From the NCBI GenBank assembly GCA_004802705.1, contig SGPL01000041.1, positions 39,365 through 103,364 on the forward strand: 64,000 bases of DNA, given 5' to 3'. The notes below the pieces were generated by a model that ran no database searches, was not told the DNA's origin, and saw nothing but the letters and a program-made list of their open reading frames with translations. A program made the position numbers and the translations under genes. This document shows, piece by piece, positions 24,672 through 35,100 of this stretch (the stretch's first letter is position 1; each line of letters begins with the position of its first letter). Source of the DNA: Bondarzewia mesenterica (lineage: Eukaryota > Basidiomycota > Agaricomycetes > Russulales > Bondarzewiaceae).

Positions 24672-24726
24672 TGTAAACTCGCAACAATGCCCACAGTTCG
24701 TCATCCATTTTGATATCTATAAATTT

Positions 24727-26553
24727 CTACTCTGATATCTCTCCGCTCGTCACACTCATATCTAAATCATCCTGCTTTTGCTCTTTGCTACTGCCTTCCC
24801 ATTTAACACCTTGTGAAGATCGTGATGGAAGCCGATTAGCAATGCGCTGTAAGATAGGCGGCAATGAGGCAGAGTAGACCGGTGATTGTGGTGTTCTGTA
24901 GCTACGATAGCGCGGTTGACTCAGAGGGAATGGGAAATTATCGGTTTGGCTAAGCGAAATGCCTTGTTGTAAGTCTGAAGTCAAAGACGAAAAGCTAAAG
25001 TCGCTATTATAGTCCATTATATGTCAAATTATTACTGTGAAGTTGAGCACAGTAATTGAATGCTAACCTTGCAAATGCCAATTGGTGCTGCTCTTGCGAA
25101 GAATGGTGCTGCAAAGTGGGCAGAATATCGAATCCATTGGAATCGAATAACATCTTCTCTTGTTCCAAAGTGTCGTTCACATATCTGTAAAATATTTAGG
25201 GATGCAATGCGAACATGAGATATAGATATAACGTCAAATGCTTTCACTGACCTGCTCCACTTTGTATTCTCCAAATTTTTGCCCCACTCTATGAGCTTCA
25301 TCTCAAACCACGCATCTATAAGCGACCAAAAATCCAGTTTTTTTGTCTTCTTCAAGACACGCCCACCAGATATTGTTCGATACCTCTTTTTGACTCGCTC
25401 AGATCCATCGAGTGTAGTATCACTAAACGAATCATCCAAAGCGTCAATATCTTCCATATTCACAGCTTCGGGGTTCTCCCGAGCAAAGCGACGCTTTAAG
25501 AGTGTCAGTACATAAAGAGAAAAAAAAAATGAATCTTGACTTGCCAAAATTGCTAGACGCAAATGGTAGTCAGCACGCATTCTGACAATGACATCCGCTA
25601 CTCCAAACTCTTCCACAATGCTGGTATATGCCTGCTCTAAAGATTTAGTATTTTCACCAAAAATACTATCTCTGATCTAATTAGAACAAACTCTCAGAAA
25701 ATGTATACGGTGGGTGGATAGAAATTACACATACCACAGATTGATACCGACTACGAATGCTTGAACAAACGCGCTTTATTTCAAAGCGTAATGTTTTCAA
25801 TGAAGTGTCATTTTTGAAGACGTCACGTAGACCGTATTCACGGGAACGCTCGTGCAACATATCCTAACAGAAAAGAGTAAGAAAGCGTTGTAACACTGCA
25901 ATAGCAAATTTTCATTATACTTCTTACCTCTACATCAACCAAGAGGTTGCAGTACGAAGTACGCAATGGATTCATGATTGCAACACGCGTCACATGAAGA
26001 ATGTTTTGCTACATGAACGTGTTAGCACAACAACTTTGCAAGCATCATTATGATGACGATGAAGGATGAAAAGCTTACCTTCGTTGCATCACTGATAATC
26101 CATCTGTTTGTAAAGATGACTTTCAAATCCTGTAGAGTTTGCTGAACGTTTCCAAGTGCTTGTTCAGTACGGCTGGTTTTTGCAAGATACTCAGCCAACA
26201 AATTCTGTGTATGAAAATTCTGTGATTGAATGAGTAGACGGGTGAGAAGATCGCCCCGTTGCAAATTGTTTCCGAGCTAAACACATTTAATAGAAATTAA
26301 CAGAACATAATTACAAAGTTTACACACCGAGACCATAACTTGAAGATCGGAATGTTGCATCGGTTTCAACTGGAGTTGACGACCAAGTTGATCAGCATAG
26401 CTGAGAGGAGCAGGGAGGTCTGCGGCTTGACACCAATTTGCGGTAAGCTTGGACATTTAGTGATAGATTCGAAAGATGAGCATACTCACCTTGAATAGTT
26501 TGAGCAGAGCTGCATTCGTCTGCTTGTCCAGCCTCAATGTCTGCTGGACACAT
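24727..26553 (-). CDS. Unknown multi-exon accessory protein
   Basis: ATG at 26553; eight or so exons can be joined on the minus strand without a stop to 24727, giving about 500 residues. The piece ending in QLAFA joins across an intron (about 25003-25068) to SDFSFSSLTSDLQQ, which fixes the true C-terminal exon. Most of the protein is predicted helical (LLTRLLIQSQNFHTQNLLAE, MRADYHLRLAILASQ). A basic patch (KKRYRTISGGRVLKKTKK) could be a nuclear signal. The tail is Ser/Pro-rich. No family is recognised. It sits tail to tail with the DUF6532-like gene (55 bp apart) and head to head with the alpha-kinase gene. Confidence 0.55.
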
Positions 26554-27158
26554 AGCTGGCTTGGAACCTACTTGACAATGGACAAGGGTGACCGTAGAGA
26601 CGTAGTAGAGACCGTCAATAGTAGTGATAGTAATAGGAATGTTTGATACTCACAGTGGAGATAAATGTTATCGACAATAGTATAGAAGTCGATGGGGACG
26701 AAGAGTGAGAATCACAAAGTTCGACACTCGCCGACCTCTGAGATGAGGCTATAAATCCGAGTCAAAATTGAACCGCACAATGCTCACTCTTATATGATTC
26801 TCAAAGCCCAAAAGCTGTTTATCAATCACTGTTCAGTGAGATAATCGAATTTTGATAAGTGCGAAGGCGGAGTATGCAGATATTCACAGCAGTCTGACTC
26901 GACTTCATTGTTATTACCAAATTATCACTTGCGCACATCATACTACTGGCAGTTTCAATTGCTGATTGCATTGATACGACTTAATCCCTTTGTAGATCTC
27001 GTAAGTTAAAACGTCAGAAGAATCTTGGCAACCACATACATCAAATCCGTTTCAGAAATCCTCCTAGCAGGCATCTGACAGGTCCAGCAGTCCGGCCAAC
27101 AACTAGTAGTATGTAGCGCCACCACCACTATATGGAGATAAGTCTGAACGATTTACTA
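26554..27158. other. Upstream region of a divergent pair
   Basis: No gene seen. It may contain a non-coding first exon of the minus-strand gene, because a donor-like CTCAC lies near 26650 and an AG just before its ATG. Confidence 0.35.
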
Positions 27159-27285
27159 CCCAACTGGGACGTCCAAGCAACCAGCTGAGATGGCAATCTA
27201 TTACAACCCAACTGGGACGTCCAAGCAACCAGCTGGGATGGCAATCTATTACAATCCAACTGAGATGCTTAGGTAACTGAGTCAC
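27159..27285. repeat. 48 bp tandem repeat
   Basis: The unit beginning CCCAACTGGGACGTCCAAGC starts at 27159, 27207 and, degenerate, 27255. The first two copies are nearly identical; the third decays after about 15 bases. Confidence 0.85.
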
Positions 27286-27320
27286 TAACGCCTTATAGCT
27301 TTGCTGTGTGAAGGTATAAA

Positions 27321-27388
27321 ATAGAGAGAGAAGTAGAGAGAGAAGAAGAACAATAGAGAGAGAAGTAGAGAGAGAAGAAGAACAATAG
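27321..27388. repeat. 32 bp purine-rich tandem repeat
   Basis: Two perfect copies of a GA-rich 32 bp unit (27321-27352, 27353-27384) follow directly on a TATA-like GTATAAAATA at about 27314. It sits 110-180 bases upstream of the alpha-kinase start and may lie in its promoter or leader. Confidence 0.8.
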
Positions 27389-27499
27389 TACAGACCCAAA
27401 ATGTGCGTGTTTTTATATCTTATTTGAGCAGCGCTGAGTTTCTCGCTTTTATTTGGTCATAGATTTTTGAATTTTGCTTTCGCAGTACTTTCCCTCAGT

Positions 27500-30176
27500 A
27501 TGGCCGACTCGGAGGCGCAGCAGGCATCGTCTCAGTCCACTGACACAGAGTGCGGTGACTGTGGTCAAAATTTTCCTGGTCGTGAAAGTCGCGGACTTTG
27601 TCTCAAATGTTTGAAGCTGAGAGGCCTTGACCGCACATCAGAAGAGTATAAAATGATACTAGTACGTCTTACATCGTTCATTTCTGGTTTTCATCTGATA
27701 TAGTACTGATTATTCTTCGCACGTACAGGGATGGCCTCAGTGCGACATCTGCGGCATGACACGCCCTAACCTTCCTCTTGCAACGGAAGGGATTCAGACG
27801 TGCAAGAGTGCACGATGTCTGAATCAGGTCAACCAAAAAGATCCGTTAGCGTCAGCATCATCTGCTCCTCGTAAGTTTCCTGTCTTGATCTATCAGATGA
27901 GCAGCTCATTTGTATCGGTATATTTCATACCTGACTTGCAGATCAACCGGCCACTCCAGATATACCATTAATCGCCCGTCCACCCATTCCAGAGACGTAT
28001 GCTGAAAGAGCTATTCATATGTCAAATCGATTGAATTCTCGAAGAATTAGCCTGAAGCTTCAGCATCCACAAATGAATGCAAACGGAGCATTGACATCAG
28101 AGGCGTTACTACAACTTGAAAGGGGCGGAGGAATATCAGGAGAACAACAACTCACGGTGGCATGGCAGGTGCGTTATCTTCATCCCACTTGATTACTCTC
28201 TCAATGGCTAGCAAACAGTGCTTACTACGGCTGCCAGGTTCGCTTGAGTAGCTCACCCAAAACCATTCATGCTGCTCTTGGTAATAATGCGCAAAAATGG
28301 GCTACATCGGTATATCTAACTGGTAAGTCATTTTGATGCACTGAAAGCGGGTCGAATGTATCAAAATTAATTGTGCTCCATAGACATCAAGGCCAGTATC
28401 GTCAAGCATATCAACATAGAGTGGACGAGAGATCATGATATACCCCTTGTAGAGTATGGTTTCTGTCTCTTTCACACTTACTGTGTTGTCATTGATGTGT
28501 TATCAAGCGACGAGGTTACCTTCCGGTTCCCAGACAACAAAACTTTAATGCCGGATACATCGACTATGACTCTCGGACAATTTTTTTCCTACTATAGTCA
28601 TCCAAGTCGTCAACAGATTTATCTTGCAAATGTTCCTACTGTATGGAAGAAATTAGACAAGAAGCGTCTGGTTTGTTTTGAGATGTACGTCTCGATATCA
28701 CTGGTGCATGTCAGTCTTTATCTGGTTGGATGCTATTGAATGATTGTTTTTGTCATGAAGTGGAAAAAGCGCACAGATCCAGATCAAACTGAGGTACAAG
28801 GCTCAACCGATTTTATTGAATCTACTCTTGGACATATGAGTAGGATGGGAAGGAAGCGCAAACGAATTACCAATAATGAAGGCGAGTCAGAACTACCCCG
28901 TATCCAACATGCTCGCATTGCTAGTAAGAGGCGCCATTGGCTTAAATGTTATCTTGATTCATTAACATATGCGGTGCTTTAGGTTCGTCGATGACTTCAC
29001 ACTTCTCTGGCTTAAGTCAGTTCAACGGACAGGCCGCTCAAATTCAAACTCGATGCACTGTAATCCTTAAACGAATCGATTGTATAGTCACTTCTGTTGA
29101 TGGTACAACCAACTTTGAGGACCATCAGGTTGATGTCAAGGGATATATCCGTGACGCACTATTTGCTCAAGGCAAAATGAAGAGCGTATTTGAGGTCGGT
29201 TTATATCCTTAATGCAGATTATTAAAGGTTGACGTTTCTGCTATCAGTTTACGCCTTCGAGCTCTGGTTCTACACTAGTAGTGAAGAAATTTTTCCGCTT
29301 ACAAGAAGATCAAGACGCTGCCGTTTCTACTATCGACAACAAGATACAACTTCAGGCTGAGCTTCCCGGCTAAAAGTGGGAGCTTGGTTCTTGGCAGAGT
29401 TCTTTAAGCATGCTCGTGAGATTGGCGTCGATGTTGCAACCAGTACGTCTTGCACTTTGCATTCTCCTCAAATTCAATGCCTTGAGTATCGTCAATTGGC
29501 CAATTAATATCCCATGCTCATCTCACAGATATTGAATTTGCGGAGGCATGGCTTGGTCAAGAAAAGGGCGTTGCTCCTTCGGTTGCTTCGGGTACTGCAT
29601 CGAATGAGGTGGAGGAATGGACATGGTTGGTGGAGAAACGTCGGCCAGAAAGTATCACTAGATTAAGTGGTACTCTCGTCCATCCCTCATCGCACCGTGG
29701 CAGACTCAACCGTACAATTCTTGCTTTCGCACATTTTGTCTATGTTCACAGCCATCAGACTATGGTTTTGGCTGATATTCAAGGTACGTTGGCGAAAGCA
29801 GATACAAAATCTCATAATCTCATGCATTCCTTTAGGAACTCACTGCCAAATCCGAGGAGGCATTGACGGATTTGTCTTATTCGATCCTATGACTCATACA
29901 ATAGATGGGTGGGACATCTCTCTATTGTCCGTTATTTCAGAGCGCACTCATAATGATCTATTGTCTAGGAATTCTGGCGTTGGGGATCATGGAACAGAAG
30001 GAATAAACACTTTCCTCCGTGATCACCGGTGTAACAAATTTTGCCATGATCTTGGACTTGGTGAAAATGGTCCGTCTTCCGTTTCAAGCCAGACTAAGGA
30101 ACACGATGAAGACGACTTGCAGGAGGGCAGAGAATCTGGCCTTGAGGAGTCTGAGGATTTAGATTTAGAAAAGTGA
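27500..30176 (+). pseudogene. Alpha-kinase (MHCK/eEF2K family), one frameshift
   Basis: Start ATG at 27500. The N-terminal part has paired Cys motifs typical of the expanded mushroom alpha-kinases (CGDCGQNFPG, LCLKCLKL, then CDICGM and C-X4-C), probably binding zinc. Several 50-90 bp introns follow. The kinase C-lobe signature is clear: AFAHFVYVHSHQTMVLADIQ, then FDPMTHT, then SGVGDHGTEGINTFL and HRCNKFCHDLGL, with the conserved zinc-binding His/Cys. The frame is broken at 29365-29369. The reading runs into TAA at 29371-29373, while the shifted frame continues LKVGAWFLAEFFKHARE, as expected for the family. One more C in the CCC run restores it. If the break is real, the copy lacks a whole kinase domain; if it is a base error, the gene is intact. 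Confidence 0.72.
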
Positions 30177-30341
30177 TTCCAGTAGTATATTGCTGGTGTT
30201 GCATGCCATCCGATCCTTCATATATTCACTTACACAGAACCAAATTATGTCTTGTTAATATTTTTACAGTAAATCAATTACAATTCCCGTTTTATTTTAG
30301 GGAATAGTCGTTCTTTTTATTGCCATGTTGAAATTTACCAA

Positions 30342-30625
30342 GAGCGTGTTTGGATGTTCCTCGAGGAGCACTCGCCGCCTCGTCTCCATTATCACTCCCT
30401 GTAACGACGCCGCCTCGTCTCCATTATCACTCCCTGTAACGACGTTGCCTCCTTCCACTGACGTACTTCTGAAATGTCACCGCCAGGTTGGCCATGACTG
30501 TGAGCGTGTCCGGATGCTCTTCCCCAAGCACTCACTGTCTCGTGTCCATTACTGCCACCTCCAGCGACTTCGCTTCCTTCCACCAACACTGGTTCATAAA
30601 TATCACCACCAGGTTGACCATCCCT
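30342..30625. repeat. 160 bp diverged direct repeat with an inner 38 bp doublet
   Basis: GAGCGTGTYYGGATG at 30342 and 30502 starts two copies. Both run through a CTCGTSTCCATTA piece and TTCCACYRACRY, ending in CACCRCCAGGTTGRCCAT. The first copy holds an extra 38 bp doublet. The second copy stops where NTE1 homology begins (about 30640). Confidence 0.7.
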
Positions 30626-30639
30626 GAGTCATTCGGTTA

Positions 30640-33600
30640 TTGGCATACTTGGTGATGAAAAATACACGAACCGGCAGCTCAACGTGAATATGCTGATGAA
30701 TCCATGGTCGATTCTACAGTTGACCATTAATTGTCCGCAAATGACAAAAAGGGATTGACAATGGCATACAGACCTTCAACCACCCACGGGTCGAAGCTGG
30801 CACGACTGAACGATCTGGATGAAGGAGCACAAGCTCTTTTCTTGCCGTAGTTTTCATTGAAAGTAGCAAGCGCTCGTATTCTCTGATGGAAGGATCTTCA
30901 CCCATTCCTACAACCATGACGCAGTCGGCCTAGAAAAGAGATTGATAAATTTACACGAAGGTGTCTGAGACAGAAAAGAAGTTCACCTGTCGAATACAAG
31001 TTTGCGTCCACGAGCTACTGACAGCCGAATCCATGACATATAACACAATTTTGTATCTCTGCTCCTGATCTGCCAACCACGCAGTGGTCTTCAGCTTGCC
31101 CATCAGGGGTGAACGCATGTCGGCCGAGCATGCTGGACACGGATGCCTGGTTGAGGTACGACGTTGGAGCACCAATGCTCTTCAACGCGGTATGCAGCTT
31201 GCGATGGGAACAGCGCGAGAGGGAGGGAGGATGGCCACAGTCTTCAGATTGGCGCTGTTGCGCCAAAGCTCTGTGGTATTCGTCCTCGCATTCAAAGCCT
31301 GGTCCATTTCCCTCCGCACGTGGGAAGCAATCATCCACAAAAGTCTGACAGATCGATAGCTCAGGCGCAGTTCTGAACAAGAGGAATGTAGCTTACAGTG
31401 CCGTGGTCTAAGCGTTTCTATGAAGAGTTGAAGTCAGCCCCCCCCCAAAAATTATTCGAACGGTAAAAAACAAAAGCAGGCTCGCCTTGAAGAAATAGCA
31501 TTGAAGAGTGTCTGGGGCATGCGAATGAGTTCAGTATCACGAATTGCATGAACGGTATTCCTCCGAGGGGAGCTAGTGATCACGTCAATCTCCCCCGCCG
31601 TGTCACCCTGACCGTATTCGGCCATAATGCTCACGCCTCCCTGCTCCTTCTCTGTGATTGCACGGAGACGGCCATTAATTACGATATAAAAGCTGTCGCT
31701 AATATCACCAGCGCGCCATAGGATATGTCCTGCATTCACCTGCATCCAATCTAGAGACGCATCGATTTGGAGGACTGAGGAAAATGCGGCAATGTTAATA
31801 ACCTGGTTATCTATTGACTTACCGTAAATTGAACTCACCGAGTGGTGAGAGTAGAGATATAAGACGCTTCGCCAGCGTAAGCAACACGATCGGTTGCTTC
31901 TCGAGAAGTCGTTCCAGTGCGTGATGAGGTAAAAACCCAACATAGGTGTCCGTCTTTGCGACGATATCCACGTATGATGCGGTATTTGACAACGAAGCTA
32001 AGAGATCAAGCATCAACAATCCGACTGTAAACAAGAAGCAGTCTCAGACGAACCTAAGTAACCAGCAATGCCACCTGGCTTAATCGTAAATAATGGTTTT
32101 TTCTGTGCCTTCGAGGATTGAGATTGCTTAGGATCTTTTGCTGCCTGCCGTCTCGTGGAGCCAGTGCTAGACTCGGTGCTGCCACCGAAAAACGGATCCG
32201 AGTCGTACAGAGATTCAGGAGTCTCTACGTGAGGTTTCTTTTGCTCGTTGCCCATCGAAGGGGAGCCGTCTTCGTCGGGAAGTACAATGTCCAAGAAGCC
32301 TTCAATGACATAAAACAATCCTAGGAAAAAAGAAAGATTACCCTCCACACAACCGCAAGACTAAAAAACTCACCCGTATTCTTCTCCTCTGCCCTAGCTA
32401 AGTATGAACCAGCGGAGAAAAATAGAATCTCAACTTCATTGTCAAGACCACTCATATACTGGTTCGCTGTCACAGATGACCCGCCGGTCGCACTCGAAGC
32501 ATCGTCAGCCATATCCAGCAGTGATAAGGACCCGAATGAAGAATTGAAGACGCCTGCACGAGAAGTTCGCGCACTATCTGTGGCAGAGAAAGCAGGAGAA
32601 GCCTCTACGGACGCGTCGCCACTAAGCGGCGGCTGCAACAGCCCGATCGAAACGGCAATGCAATTCATAACCTCTTCCCGAAGATCAAAGTCATCGACAG
32701 CCACGTTCGTCAACTCGGGAATATGCATCGAGGCATGCGGTGATGACAAGGAATCGCTGCGACGAAAAAGGTGAGGCGTGTTAAGAGTACTAAGAGTCCG
32801 ATGGAGTGGTCTGTAGACATCATTCGAGTATGCGGTTGAACTATGCAGATCGCCAGCTTGTATCATGTGGCGAGGAGAACGTGCTCTCACAGAGAAAGAA
32901 GTCGCCTTATGCATCGAGGCAGGGCTGTCGGTAAGCTGGAACTTTGATGACATTTTGCGATCAAAATTAGGGTTCTTGGAAGATATTGCTGTGGAAGAAG
33001 ATGTGCGACTAAAGAAGTCCTGGTCAGGATCAGGGGAGTCAGCCGAACCAGCTCTATCGAATCGTTGCCGTAGTTGTTGCATTCCACCGCCTTCGTAGAA
33101 GGCAGCGGGTAGTGGATGACAGGCAATGTCATTTATGGCCTTCTCTGTCCGCAGAACCTCCGTAGTCAATCCAAGGTATTTGTGTGCTGCGTTAAACGTC
33201 ACTCGCGAGAAGCGAGTCATGATCACTTCATGCAATATGTTAGTCGTCCTTTACACTAATTCTGAAACGGCATTAAATACCTTGAACAATATGCCCTGAG
33301 GCCTTCGGGAATTTTTTGGTCAAACGGCGAAAGGCTTCAGCTGGAATAACAGCGAGAGTCGTGTCTTCCGTCGCGCGAGCAACAGTACCATGGGAAATCT
33401 GTATTTGAGTATTACGAAGTGGTCGGCGATGATGCGGTATCGAAGGTTCCGCCTTTTTAACGGGGGAGCGCAATAGAGTACTAGGAGGAGATCTAGACTT
33501 GTTGGCATGTACCGTTGACCCAGAGGAGGACACAGAAGGTGATCGAGTGCGAGATCTCTCGGCTAATAGATCGAGATCCAATTGCGACACATCAGAGTCG

Positions 33601-34446
33601 GCTCGTCGAGGACGATTGCGAAGAGCAGGAGCAGGCATGGATAACTCGTCAGCACTCGAACTCGCATCTGCATCCGCAGCACCTTCATTTTGCCAGCTGA
33701 TTTTGACGTCCTCAGTAAACAGGCTAAGGATAGTGAATAAACTGGACAGCATCCCACCGCTTCCCACCTCATTCATCAGCTCGTACCCGTTCATGTCCTC
33801 GTTGTCCCAAGAGCCGCTTCGAAACTCTGGAGACTTGCCGCTTGGAGCATACACCTGAACTGTCCCATCAACCACACAGTAGAAGCTCTTGTCCTGGTCC
33901 AAGGACAGACTGTCGCCCGCAATCAATCTCCGCGTTTTGCAGATGCCGTGCTAATTCATGGAAAACCTGCAAAGTACCGCAACCCTTACAGATGCTTTCA
34001 CAACCGGCAATAGAAAAGAGCTTACCGGCTTCTCCAAAAATCCAAAAACCCTTACTGCTTGCAGGAACTCATCGAGATAATTATGGAATGCAGTGGACTG
34101 TTCCGCAGTATTAACGTCAGGATGCAATTCTTGAGCACTCGGCTTCATAAGAGGCGGTTCCTTCAACTCGGCATAGGTATTGAGGTATCGGAACCGGATC
34201 CAGTAATTTAGAGCTACAGCAGATGCGGCGAAAATGATGGCGAAGGACCAGAAGTTGAGCTGGAATACGTGAGCCGGCGTTCTGGAAGAACAGTTCCAGG
34301 GTGGATGTACTCACTGTCAAGGTCATCGAGTAAGATAATATGGAGTATATCAGCCTCGGTATTCCGATCGTGGCGAACGTCACGAGAGACTTGACCCATG
34401 ATAGAAGATATACTGCCAAAACAATGGAATCAGCCAAATGCATCAA
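30640..34446 (-). pseudogene. NTE1: Lysophospholipase NTE1, lacks the patatin domain
   Basis: NTE1 is an ER membrane phospholipase with an N-terminal membrane segment, cyclic-nucleotide-binding-like domains and a C-terminal patatin domain. Present here: the membrane start (NFWSFAIIFAASAVALNYWI), the FHNYLDEFLQAVRVFGFLEK block, the first domain (SFYCVVDGTVQVY), a second (LFYVIEGFLDIVLP), a third (WRAGDISDSFYIVINGRLR), then NLKTVAILPPSRAVP, ASVSSMLGRHAF, and [20 protein letters not shown]. Homology ends at RPWIHQHIHVELP (about 30650), directly before the 30.3-30.6 kb repeat. The GXSXG and DG[AG] patatin residues are missing. Breaks: an extra A (T-run 33935-33938), TAG at 31408-31410 where the family has glutamine (RHPQTT), a missing base near 31190, and an extra C at 31106-31109. 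The start used is the first Met of the membrane block. Confidence 0.82.
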
Positions 34447-35100
34447 TGCCCATGAGGTTGTGAGACGAACAGATGACCCAGAAGAATGCAGAAATGAAAG
34501 AGACGACGGGATGCCTATCTCCTTGTTCCATGGCGTCTGAGACAGAGGGCAAAGACGATGCGTCCATGGCGCAGAGACTCTGCGAGGCTTTATAGGATCC
34601 TGGTCCGTGGAGCTGAGGTTACTCGACAGGAAAACGCGAGCTCAGCTCAAAGAGCGCGCCAAGTTGCGTCACGTGCATATAATTTCACAAACGTGCTTAG
34701 CGAAGCTCCCTGGCTCAGGGCCCTTGTCCTTTAGTTGGAGGTTCTCTTCATTGATCTCTTTCCAACTTCATCTTCAGAATGTCAGAAACACACTATTGTA
34801 GCCAGTTGAGGACGAGTCTCCATCTAAGCGATCTAAAATCACAATGTATGATGACGAAAACATTCCAATTGGTACAGATCTTCAAATTCAAAACCTATCG
34901 GCAAGAGTGGAAAGCAACGTAAGAGAGGGGGACACAAGTAAGCGCAAAGTCAATTTGCGACTTCCATTCCAAGAAGGGGTATATGTCTCCTGCAACGAAA
35001 ATAAATATCCAATAAACCGAACCACTGCCTCCGATGAAGATACTAGAACTCATAAAAAAGCACACGACACGGTGTAAACGACGGCGCGAAGAGACAAGAA
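34447..35100. other. Intergenic, NTE1 remnant to chitin synthase
   Basis: A possible upstream exon for NTE1 (ATG at about 34567 on the minus strand, MDASSLPSVSDAMEQGDRH) runs into a TGA. Otherwise nothing was seen. This is the border between the decaying region and the conserved genes. Confidence 0.4.

Noticed and set aside
27103..27399. Minus-strand 98-codon frame with repeated WVVIDCHPSWLLGRPS-like units
   Set aside because: It is the translation of the 48 bp and GA-rich tandem repeats, not a gene.
31084..31376. Plus-strand ORFs over the NTE1 remnant
   Set aside because: Shadows of the minus-strand gene, which has clear family sequence in this stretch.
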